Assembly: GCA_963969365.1 (NCBI GenBank)
Contig: OZ017757.1
Location: 1,798,001 to 1,862,000, forward strand
Reading direction: 5' to 3'
DNA: 64,000 nucleotides
DNA from: Asterochloris sp. CNOR1
Lineage: Eukaryota > Chlorophyta > Trebouxiophyceae > Trebouxiales > Trebouxiaceae
Below the pieces are notes generated by a model, which worked only from the letters and a program-made list of their open reading frames with translations, searched no databases and had not been told where the DNA came from. Each line of letters begins with the position of its first letter. Positions within the stretch are counted from its first letter, which is position 1. This document shows, piece by piece, positions 13,901 through 23,463 of the stretch. The position numbers were made by a program, and so were the translations under genes.

Positions 13901-16900
13901 GGCGACCCCCCGCTCATGCGGGCTGCCGGAAGCAGTAGCAGACGCAGGCGCTGGCCGCGAGGCTGCGACCTTGGCAGCAGCTGCTGCTGCTGCTGCACCT
14001 GGGGCCGCCTCCCTGCCCTCATGCGCACCCCTGCTACCACCAGCAGGGCCTGCGTCGTCGTTGTGCACGCCGCCGCTGGCAGTGGCCACTGCCCGGAGGT
14101 GCTCCCTGTGGTGCTCAGCTCCAGCGACCCCAGCGTGCTTGGTGCCACCTGTCTCAGGTTCAGGTAGGCTGTGCTTCTGCGGCGTCTGCCCCTCCTTCAC
14201 TCGGCCCTGCTTGCACAACACATGCCGCTCTCAGATCAGGCAGCAAGTCAGGCTGACTTCTGCCTCTGCTCAGGAAGGCAGCGCACTGCACGCCTGGAGG
14301 CTGCTGGCAGTCAGCCAGCAAGGAAAGAGCAGGCCGTCTCTGTATGCAATGAGGTAGGGAAGCATCTGCAGACACGCAAGTGCCACAGGAGAGTGATCTC
14401 TTGGGGACCATGTCTACCTATTGCTGTGAACTTCCCGCATTCTAGTGCGTCACAGCTTGCCATGGCCCCATGACTACAGCAGCAGACACGCCACAGTCAC
14501 AATGTCACAGGGTCATACCTCTGGAGGGTCATGCTGGCTCGTGGCGGGGAAGGTGACGCTGTCAGGGCTGCGCCTTGCATCCAGCGACTCCATAGCCACC
14601 AGCTGCCCAGCAGGCTGCTGGTGCTGCCGGGCAGAGTGGCCAAAGGACAGCTCCACAGCCTCCTGGACAGTGCGATCGGCCATTGTCCCCACCTGCCATT
14701 CATCAGCAGCGCTGCCGGGGGGCGCACCAGGCAGCTCTCCCTGGTCCCCAGCTGCATCGAGGGCTGCTCCGGGGTGCTTGCCGCCTCGGCAGCCTGCCAG
14801 CTGCTGGGCATCATGGGCAGCCTGCTTGGCAGCCAGCCTGTCAGCCAGGCTGGCACCGGCAGGAGGCGGCGGCTGGGCGTGGCCCTGCCCCTGCTTGCGC
14901 TGGTCAGCTGCCCCCCACTCCTCTGCACCCTTCGTCTGACTTCGGGGGCTGAAGCAGCTGCACAGCCAGCGCGCCATGCCTTGAGGGTGAGGCCCCCCCA
15001 CAGAGCGCCCTCGCCCCAGCGAACCCTTGACAGACCCTGGCGGCTGCTTGAGGCTGCCGCCCACCCCGGCAGGCGGCACGCTGCTGCTGCGATTGTGGTT
15101 GTGGCCCTGGCTGTGGCTGCCTTGTGCAGAGCTGCGGGGCCCTGCCAGCTTGCCTGCAGCCTGCTGGTCCCCTTCGCCGTCGTCGCTGAAGGGCTCGCTG
15201 AAGGGCTCGCTGAAGGGCATGCTGTCCTGGCTGGAAGCCGAAGTGGCACTCCCCACCCGGGGGGCACCACCACCCGCCTGGCCACCAGAGTCCCCCTCGC
15301 CAGCAGCTGAATGCTCCGCCGCTGTGTCATGCCCCTCCTGCAGGCACAGACCCTGGCTGACCCTCACCAGCAGCCGAGCGTGAACCAGAGCTGACATCAC
15401 CCCCCTGCACGCAATCTCAATCTCAGCCTTGAATTTACCAGGCATAGACCTGAAGGTGACAAGCAGCAGATCCACCCTTGCATCAACAAGACACATGCAC
15501 CACATTTCCTGTTGATGCCATGTTTTCAAGCAGGCTGACAACACAGCAAGACTGTTCAAGGACTGTCACGGCCCTGTCAAAGTGCCTTGCATGTGAACCA
15601 AATGCCTCAGGCCGACAGGCAGGCATATTTGTGTGCGCTGGCGGTGGAAATGCTTGCTGCGAGCTGCACTCTTTCACAGCATGTGCCCGCTTCGCATGTG
15701 GAACCACACCTCAGGGCACCACTACCATAAGAGGCCAGCTCGGCTACAAAGACTGCCTCAGGCCAACATGCGGCCACACCAGCTTGCGCTGCCGCATGAA
15801 CACAATCTGCATGCTCAATAATTGCTTCAGGGCCAGAGTGCCACAAGGCAGCCAACAGGCAGGCACACCGGGTCCTGGTGCTGCTTCTGCCCTGCCTGCT
15901 GGCGCCGTTTCCTGCTGCGGCTGCGTCCGCGCTTCCCACGCGTGCCCACATGCGCAGAGCGCTCCCTGTCACCCGTTGACTCCTGGCAGCCATGACTGAA
16001 GTCAGCAATTCTGAAAATGCACCAGCCAAGGGCAGTGCAGGCTGGCCACACGGGAAGACTGCCAGCATTCAGGCAGGATGCAAGGAAGCAGTTGCCTATT
16101 CACAGGTGGAGCACCTGCTGCTGCACTGGCTCCGCACGTGCCTTCCGCATGGCCTGGCAGCCCCAAGAGGCTGCCAGGTAAAAGGTAGAATGCATGCAGG
16201 TAACTGATCTGCTGGTGCCCAGCAAAGGCAGCCCCGCCTGCCATTCCTCACCTGCTGCTGCGCAGCCTCCACATGAGCCTGGTGCATTGCCTGGTACCCG
16301 ACAGAGGCTGCCAACCGCAGGCGGGAGGCTGTGGCCTGCCTGGCCGGGCTGCCGCGCCGCGCCGGCGCCCCCGTGGCTGCTCCGCCCACAGCAGGTCCGG
16401 GAGGATAGGTGGCAGCCAGGCTGGCAGCGCCTGTGCTGGAGGGGCCTCTGCTGCTGTCGCCCCCGGAGCCTGACCAGGCGCCCTCTCTGGAGTGCGGGGT
16501 GGCTGCTTGGGCTTCATGAGACCGCCCAGCAGCCTGCTGGCGGGTGACACAGCTGTCCAGGCTGCGCATGAGGGGGTCGGAGGAGGCCGCCACGTCGTTC
16601 AGCGACAGCATCTGCAAGGCAACAAGGCAACACAAGTGGGTCCCTGAACCAGCTGCTGGCCTGCTAGCGATCCAACCCTAGCTGGAGTTTGGCGCAGCTG
16701 CTGGGGGCTCTTGCAAGCTCTGCATGGCAGCAAGGCGGCACTGCCGGGGATGCCACGCATGATGGTAAAAGCTGCTGCTAGGCCTTTTTGGAAACAGCCT
16801 CTGCTAACAGGCAACAGGCAGATTGTGTGGGATCTGTATCACCTGCAAGCAGGGAACTTGAGGCAGCCAGGTTGTTCAGAATAGCCTCTGTTGGCCAGCG

Positions 16901-19900
16901 AGCAGCACTTTGGCCGTTGAAACAGTTGCACGCTTTGACATGTTCAAGGCCGCCAGGGAGCCCTGTTCAGCGACAACCTCTCCAGGGGATCAGACCATGA
17001 TCATGTGAATGCTAGACCTGTTCAGGCTGGGCACGAGGAGGTTCGACAGGCTTGGCAGGGCAGCATGCAGCTGCATGGTGCTACCATGCTGGTGCTGGGT
17101 CAGGTCCACCAGAAGAGTCCTCTGCATCACCAAAGCAGAAGAGTGACTGGCAGCTCAGGTCTCTCCAGAACACCACAGACGGCTCCACGGTGCCAATTGC
17201 TCATCTTGCTGGGGCCATCGTGCCTTGCTCTGCACTGCGGCCATCCCCAGTCCTGAATGCTACCGCTTCTGTCAGTTGCCAGCAGCAATTGTAGAGCTGT
17301 GGCCTGCGGTGTAAAAGGGAGGCAGCTCACATCGCTGAGGCCATCATTGTTGATGGCCTCTGAAGTCCTCCTGCGCTGGGGTGGCGTCCGAGCCCGGTCC
17401 CTTCCGCTGCCCTCCGGCCCCTCTGCACTCATGCTGAGTTTGCTGGCTGCCAGCGAGCGTGACCGCTTGTACTGCAGCTGGCTGTTACCAGCCCTGCCTG
17501 CCTCGCTGATGTGCCTGGAAGCAAGCACCAGGGAGCTGTGACAGTTGCTGCACAGCACTGTGAGCGTTTTACCTGCCCGCAGTGCAGGTGCGCCTGGGAG
17601 ACACCATGCTGAACGAGCTGTCAGTGTGAGACTAGAGACAAGATAGCTCCCTGACGCTGCAGCCGTCGCCAGAGCCCTGATGACTGTGACAACATGATGC
17701 CGACAAGTGTATGCAGGGATGATGTCAACGAGCACACGCATACCCCATGGTCGCTGCAGGGCGGTATGAACTCAGTCGAGCTGCCAATCTATAGCTCACG
17801 GTGAAATCTCTGCCGGAGCCGAAAGCCTCTGGGGGGTGACTGTCGCTGCAGCTGACCCCTCAGCCTCCACGCTACTTGAGACACATGCAGCCCCAGCACC
17901 ATGGTGGACCCCAAGGGGCTGACCGGCTGGTGTTTGCGTGGCATTCAGTGCTGCACTGGAACTGGTGTGCAGCCCTGTGAGGCTGCTGTCCAGTCGAGAG
18001 CGCGGGTGCTGGCGGTCAGGTGATGCATTGCTGCCCCGGGAGGCGCCGGCAAAGTGCTGGTCCGCATACGTCCCTGCAAACCAGGCGTCACTGTGCCACA
18101 GAGCCTTGCAGTTACCGGCAGTCTCATTGAGAAACCGGTCTGCATACAGACCTGCAGGACAGGAGTCACATTGCTGCAGAGCCTTTGTGCCATGGCAGAC
18201 TCGGTGAGATGCCGACCTGCCTAAGTGCGTGCTGGTCAGGAGTCAGTTTGCCACAGTGTCGTCACAGTGGGCGCCTTCTTTTGTTGTCAGGCGATAGTGG
18301 CAGACTATCTGTCCGCATCAGGCTTGCTGGAATGTGGCATCTGTCAAGCCAAAAGATGCTGCCAGCTTGTTTGCTTTCACCAGACCGTCTGTCAGGACAG
18401 GAGCTCCCACAGGCCGCAATGTACCTCAGCTCGAGGGCAGGCACACTGGTGAGTCATTTCCAAAAGTGCTTGCCAGGCAATGCACTTCAGGCACTGAACT
18501 CATCCCCAACCCCAGAAAGCGCATGCCTGGCAATACATCTGAAGAAATGCAGGCCCACCTTGTACATGTTTCGACCCAGCAGCCCCGGTCCCTGGCACAC
18601 CCTGCTTCTGCAGCTTGCGCTTGGCTGCCTGCCAGCTGCCAGACCCACTTTTGCTGCTGTTGACAGACAGAGTGGGCTTGCTAGGACTCCCTGCAGGCTC
18701 CTGTGGAGAGCCTCGCGCATTCAAATGCAGCTGCAGCTGTGGCCGCTCCCGCTCCGCAGTCGACGCCCGCAGCTGGGCCTGTCGCTGAGCTGCAGGAAGG
18801 CAGATGCAACAGTGAGTGGGCTGCGCAGACAGCTGCAGTGGGATTTGATGTGCCACAAGGTGGGTGCATGGCAAACAGTACAGGGGCAGTGTCTGTGACT
18901 CTGATCGACGCTGGACCCACTTTATGCCATACACTTCTGCTGTCACGGTGAACTCATAGGGGAGCCTGTCGGGTTGAGCAGCCACTGGCCGCCTGTACAA
19001 GTCCAGAGTTGCAGAGCTGCATGACAGGCCCATGTGCTGCCACAAGGTATGAGGATGTAGTCACGCCCCAGCTGGCGCTGCCAGCATCTGCAGATCTGCT
19101 GCCACATACAAGTGCTAGCCACGGCTTCTGGTTGTGCTGGCTGCCTGTTGAGCTGAGGGGGATGGAGGAGCAGCTGAGGGCAGGCTCAATGATTTGTAGG
19201 CAGCACTTTGATTACTCCACTGCCAGCAGCATGGGGAGGCGTGTGTGTTGGCACAACCTTTATAAAGTCTCACCTTCCAGGCCCAGCTGGTGCAGCTCTG
19301 CCTCCATCCGTGCCACAGTGGACTCCAGGCGCCGCACTTCAGCATGGCCAGCAGTCCTCTGGGCAGCCAGCCCTGCAGGGATCGTTGCAGATTCAATCAC
19401 CCGGTTCATTGGCAAAGTAGACGGTGCCCCTGGCCCTGAGGCGCCAGAAGGCTCCTCAAAGCAGCCACTGCAGGCTGCACTGAGGCACTGATACAGCCTG
19501 CCTGTTGTGCCCGCCGCAGTCAGCTAGTCCACAGACACAGTGCCCCACCTGCTGCTGCTGCATTGTCTTGGGTAACCTCCTGCCCACGTGCTGCATGACC
19601 CCAACCCATCCCATGTGCAGCAGCCTCATCCAACCTTTCTGCCGCCACAGCTGCCTGGGACTTACGGTGACCTCCCAGCCAGCACCTGTGCCCACACTCT
19701 CAGTCAATGCAGCAGGCTCACGAGAGAGACAGAGCACTCCAGCTGCTGAAGCCGCATGATCCTGAGTGGGCTTTGACCTCTCCCTTGACCACTGCTGCCT
19801 GGCAAAAGAAGCAAGTCACAAGCTGTTGCCTCTTGAGCAGCGCTATCCCCCTGCTCACTTGCAGACGTAGCGCCTTCCTGCTGCCATAGCTATATGACCT

Positions 19901-21799
19901 GAGGGACCTCCTTGCCAGCCCTGTCCCGCTGCGCTCATCTAAGGCGGCATGTCCACCCACAGATGCAAGTGCGACACCTCACCTGGAGATGCACTTTGAG
20001 AGATGTCCTGACCAGCCCATAAGACCTGCCTTCGCTGCCAACTGCAGCTTGCTCACTCACAGACACAAGGACCTCACCTGCCGGCGTGGCTCCATCGTGT
20101 GGGGCACCCACATGGCCCTCGTCAGCACCTGCCTCCGCCTGCTCGGCACCAAAGTCCTCAGATGTCATCTGCCCAGGAGCAGCAGTCTGCTGCCTGGCAA
20201 AGGAGAGATGCCTTCTCAGCTGTGCATCCACGTCCTCCTCATCACCACTGACCTGCAAAGTTGACACCCACAGGTGGCAATCCTTTTCTTGAGGGAGTCA
20301 ATGGAGTGTCAATGTGTCATGGCAACCCTCGACCCGTCTCATTGCCTCTGCAAAGTGGCAGTCTCCTGCTCCAGGCAATGCACACCAAGTAGCGCTGATC
20401 AAGCGGGCCGCACATGAAGAACCTGCTGAGCAGGCCGGCTGGCGCAGGGCAGCATGCATCTCTCTGTCATGTGTGTGCAGCAGCTGGAAGCTGCAAGCAG
20501 CCGCTGCACAATATGCGCCATCACTGAAGCACCGCCTACCCGCTGTGCAGCATCGACTGCAGTTGCATGCTGCTGGAGGAAACTCCTGTGGGCCGTCCTC
20601 ATACGGGCCAGGGAGGCCAGCAGCTGGGACGGGGTTTCTGCATCCCCTGAGCTGTTTGCCTCTGGAATCTGCAGCAGAAGCAAGAGGCAGACTGGTCAGA
20701 TGGCCTGCTGAATGGCATGAGGTCCCGCATCTTGTCCCGCATTTCCCTGCGCTGTACTTCTCTGACACCTGCAGCAAATAGAGCAGGAGGCTCACCACTC
20801 CCCTGCAGGAAGTTGCGATGGGACGCTTGCATCTCTGCCAGAAGACTGGGTAACACCGCCAGGCTACCAAGGCACAGCTGCCTCTCATGATGGGCCATGA
20901 TGGGCCAGCAAAGCTGTCAGCTGGACAAGCTGGCAGAGCATCCTTAGGCAGGGCGCAGTTTTTAAAAACATAAGCCAATTTTGGCAGAAGCAAGCCCCTG
21001 TGTGGCATGCAGAATGGGAGGCAATATCTGGCAATGCACGTGTGAAGGCCTGTGGCAGTTTTACCTCCTCCTTGATGCTGTTCCATGCCTTGATCTTAGG
21101 GGAGACAGCAGCAACAGGCTGCAGGTCGCCTGCAGAGGGCAAACCATCATCTTGCCTCTGTGAAGCAGGAGACGTCCGCCTGGGACTTGCTGGGTTAGCT
21201 TTCCTGGAGGACCTGCATGGGGAACTGTTTTCAGCCAATGAAAATGCAACATGGCAGGCAATCCTGCCTTGCAGCTGCGTGCATCGATAGGGTAGCAAGG
21301 TGTGATTGATACCCGGGCATCCCTCACTTGTCAGAGTACGCCTTGAAGCCTGACGCGACAGGCGAGCGTGGGCTACTGGGGACAGAGCTCTGCGCTGCCT
21401 TCAGCGTGGCTATCCTGGCTTCAAGTTCAGACTTGGTTTTCTGGGCTGATTGAAGGGAGGCCCTGCAAGAAGCATGCAGAGCTGAGCGAATTGCCTGCAT
21501 GTGCCAGCATCAGCCAGGACATGTGCTCACCTCGCTGCATAGCCTTGGCCGCTCATGTTTAAGGTCTGGCTATGCAGCCCACTCAATTACAACTTTCATA
21601 TTGGCCGGCATGCCAGTTCAGCTAGGTCGTTATAAATTGACTCCGGTAACTTCTGCAGTGCGAGGTTTGGGCTGGCGTTGCTGTCATAGCCGGCACCTTC
21701 TAGCACGCGAAGCGAACAGCCACGCATGGCATTCGGATCCGACATGGCCATTAGATCTTTGAAATCACCATCAGCTTTCTGGCAGGCATCAGCTTGCAT
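1865..21799 (-). CDS. Giant low-complexity, coiled-coil protein (about 28 exons; possibly two genes)
   Basis: I do not recognise a family. The proposed ATG is at 21799, first after an in-frame TAG, and the stop at 1867-1865. Phase-consistent exons (5' to 3' on the minus strand): 21799-21651, 21462-21328, 21203-21065, 20668-20540, 20252-20078, 19435-19274, 18789-18601, 17845-17800, 17514-17331, 16611-16252, about 15982-15866, 15449-15368, 15337-14519, 14206-13494, 13301-13068, 12885-12734, 12398-12292, 11901-11702, 11049-10887, 10189-9598, 8562-7559, 7021-5339, 4925-4385, 3966-3830, 3373-2974, 2743-2438, 2204-2118, 1935-1865. About 3000 residues result, rich in Ser/Ala/Pro/Arg. Short coiled coils include KTKSELEARIATLKAAQ, VRRLESTVARMEAELHQLG and LGALEEEEKKLESELRELSE; basic SR stretches and acidic patches also occur. 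Two joins are unresolved: 15.98-15.45 kb (phase mismatch) and 5.34-4.93 kb, where one gene may end (possible stop at 5142) and another begin (ATG 4925). A cytoskeletal scaffold is only a guess. Confidence 0.5.
6010..6300 (-). repeat. Imperfect repeats of about 33 residues, SRAAQEPA type
   Basis: Exon 7021-5339 of the giant protein carries degenerate repeats around the cores SRGAHEPAEDG, SRAAQEPADSN and SRAAQVPAEGG, separated by acidic/alanine-rich linkers. The region reads as an intrinsically disordered, glutamate-rich spacer. Confidence 0.55.
7780..8060 (-). repeat. Three in-frame repeats of about 35 residues in the giant protein
   Basis: Within exon 8562-7559 three successive copies follow the pattern (Q/R)ARxSTSSWSxAxExGSGGA: one around ARHGSTSSWSSAQEGGSGGA, one around ARRSTASSWSPAKDAGSGGA and one around ARRSSTSSWSPAKEAGSGGA. 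The repeat is kept in frame and differences are largely conservative, which supports this exon as coding on the minus strand. Function unknown; the Ser-rich unit could be a phosphorylation cluster. Confidence 0.7.
10681..11250 (-). repeat. Degenerate tandem copies of exon 11049-10887
   Basis: The 3' end of exon 11049-10887 (reading VQDSLRDERQ before the donor) is echoed at about 10823-10795 (VQGSLRQEWQ) and again about 10711-10681. Its 5' end (PEQLAQAARQMDQ) is echoed at about 11245-11208 as QEKLTQAAWQMEN, with an acceptor-like context. The copies lie in the flanking introns on both sides. Confidence 0.65.
11540..12040 (-). repeat. Degenerate tandem copies of exon 11901-11702
   Basis: The exon segment reading ELSEAQQARERP is echoed upstream at about 12034-12000 as DLLEAQQAWEPQ. 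A second divergent copy of the exon's 3' half (the stretch with CTGCCAG..CATGGC) sits at about 11650-11540, roughly 110 bp downstream. Both are outside the phase-consistent exon chain. Confidence 0.6.
18060..18440. repeat. Intronic tandem repeat, unit about 85 bp
   Basis: Inside the intron 18600-17846 of the giant gene, the block 'tccgcatacgtccctgca' recurs as 'tctgcatacagacctgca' and in weaker forms further on. Each is followed by 'gtcac..tgc(c/t)..agagcctt'. Units are strongly diverged, arranged head to tail, and show no terminal inverted repeats. Confidence 0.5.
20540..20860 (-). repeat. Exon 20668-20540 and its upstream echo
   Basis: Exon 20668-20540 contains SLARMRTAHRSFLQQ. About 180 bp upstream, at roughly 20860-20796, the intron encodes LLAEMQASHRNFLQG after a cag acceptor. 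The copy is in the wrong phase (1 instead of 0) for the chain, so I treat it as a non-used duplicate. Confidence 0.6.
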
Positions 21800-22560
21800 G
21801 AAGCAGGACTATCGGTTTGGGCCAAGCAGATTCTACAGGATCTGTCGCTGGCGACCTGATCCAAGGCAAGCAGTTGAGAGTGGCGTGCATTGCGTCCTAA
21901 AGAGCCTCACTTTGAGCACTAGGTCCTTTCAGGGGGGAAGCCTGCCACACCAAAGTTGTCACATATAGATGTCAGAGTCGCTGCCAGGCTCATCAGTGGA
22001 TGCCAAGAGCACGTCAACGAGAACTGGCACAAGGGCAAAGCTTTGTGTCAAGGCTGCTGTAGTCTTTGTGCGTCTCTCCAGCAGTGTGCTGGTGCCATTG
22101 CAGAAGCAATCTAAATGTGTTCTGCACCCAGGGCTTGCTAGCGGCGCTCAGCAGTGGCACAACATGACAGCAGCCTGCTGGTGCAGCACTCAACACAATC
22201 CTGCAGCTTGCTCTGCCGCAGCGGGAAGGTGGTGGCTCAGGCTGCAGTATCTCTGCAAATTAGCAGGGTTGTGATCATGCAAAATGCCTGTATCCTCTTA
22301 GCTCCTGGCTGCTCTTGAGTCACCTGAGGGCGACACTCTTCATCAAGCCTCAGATGGTGTTGATAGCTTCAAGATGCTCTGGTGATGCACAGCAAAGAGC
22401 ACTGTGACCTCACCACAAGATGTGGAGGGTCTGCACCCCCATAGACAACCAGGCAATGAAGGTAGTTTGGGCATGAAAGCTTGACTGTGGCAGTGCTGCT
22501 CGTCAAGACAGGCAGCACAGCAGTGTCTCCCAGAGAAGCAGTGCAAGGACATCAGCAACC
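21800..22560. other. Divergent intergenic region
   Basis: Between the start of the giant minus gene and the small plus-strand membrane-protein gene. No credible coding exon or RNA gene is seen; it should hold both promoters. No clear TATA motif was identified. Confidence 0.5.
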
Positions 22561-23417
22561 ATGGCAGCCCACAGACGCCTTGAGCAGCCACTTCTGGTGC
22601 CTGTGATGCTGTGGTGCAGCGCTGCTAGCCTGAGTGCACTGCAGCGCTGTGGCATTGACACTGCAGCATGCTGCCCAGTGGCTGCCCTCAGGTCTGCATG
22701 GCTGGGGATTGCCTTCTCTGCTGCAGCCATCTCTTGATGCCAGCCAGTGCCACAGATTGGCCCCCAACCAGCACGCCTGCTCAACAACACCATGGCCTGC
22801 TACTTGCATTCTCGTATCTCATTTCGTTCCTCCAAAGCCAGTCAAGCACATGCAGAGCTTCAGCAGGCCAGCACAGGCTGGAGTGTTGCAAGAGAGTGTC
22901 GCAGGCCACTGCCTCGGGCGAAATACAGGCAGAGGCTGGCAACCCATAAACATGCATGGCAGGCCAAGAGCTGGAGTCCTTGCCAGGTGGCATTGCTTTG
23001 CCTGCACCCTCTCTTGCATGTGGAGAGTTCTTTACACATCACTGCCCGTGCTACAGCTCTGGCAGGGGCAATCTGGGAGTGTTGGACTACTTGATGGAGA
23101 AAGATCCGCCCTTGCAAGCTGAGCTCCAGGCCATGCAAGATGCAGCACCCAGCCCAGCTTTACAGAAGCTCCATATTGACGGCTTTGCCATCTGGGCAAG
23201 CTTGATATTGCTGTCCATTCTGCTTGCGCTTTTACTTGAGAGAGTGCTCGGGCTGGACAGATGGCTGGCCAGCCAGATCAAGAAGCAAAAAGAGGCCAAG
23301 GTAGATAGAGAGAGACGCAGCATCATGAAGGCCAGGCAGGTACTGGCAGAACAACAAAGACTTGAGCAGATTGAATCTTTGAAGCGCTCTTTTGATGCAG
23401 ACAGTGAAGGCACCTGA
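22561..23417 (+). CDS. Small single-pass membrane protein with charged coiled-coil tail
   Basis: I do not recognise a family. Exon 2 (23066-23417) is well supported. After a short acidic/amphipathic lead it encodes a hydrophobic helix (WASLILLSILLALLLERVLG), then a strongly charged helix (QIKKQKEAKVDRERRS, then EQQRLEQIESLKR) and the stop. Exon 1 (22561-22691) is proposed because its ATG frame is open, its donor gives phase 2 and the join is in frame. It encodes MAAHRRLEQPLLVPVMLWCS, which could act as a signal peptide or first membrane segment. The full product would be 160 residues. The charged tail is predicted to face the cytosol or stroma. It ends only 46 bp from the stop of the convergent CIB-like gene. 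The N-terminus is the uncertain part. Confidence 0.55.
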
Positions 23418-23463
23418 AGGTTTTGTCCTAAGCGCAAATTCAATCATTTGATGCCTTTAGAGA

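Noticed and set aside
15483-15707. Minus-strand stretch ARHFDRAVTVLEQS as an exon of the giant gene
   Set aside because: It looks coding, but no donor or acceptor combination gave the phase 0 to 2 transition needed; left as unresolved.
18881-19045. Minus-strand exon reading LPYEFTVTAEVYGIKW
   Set aside because: A 46-base copy ending ttcacc|gtgaca resembles exon 17845-17800 and fits as an echo. Skipping it joins 19274 to 18789 in phase and continues the coiled coil.
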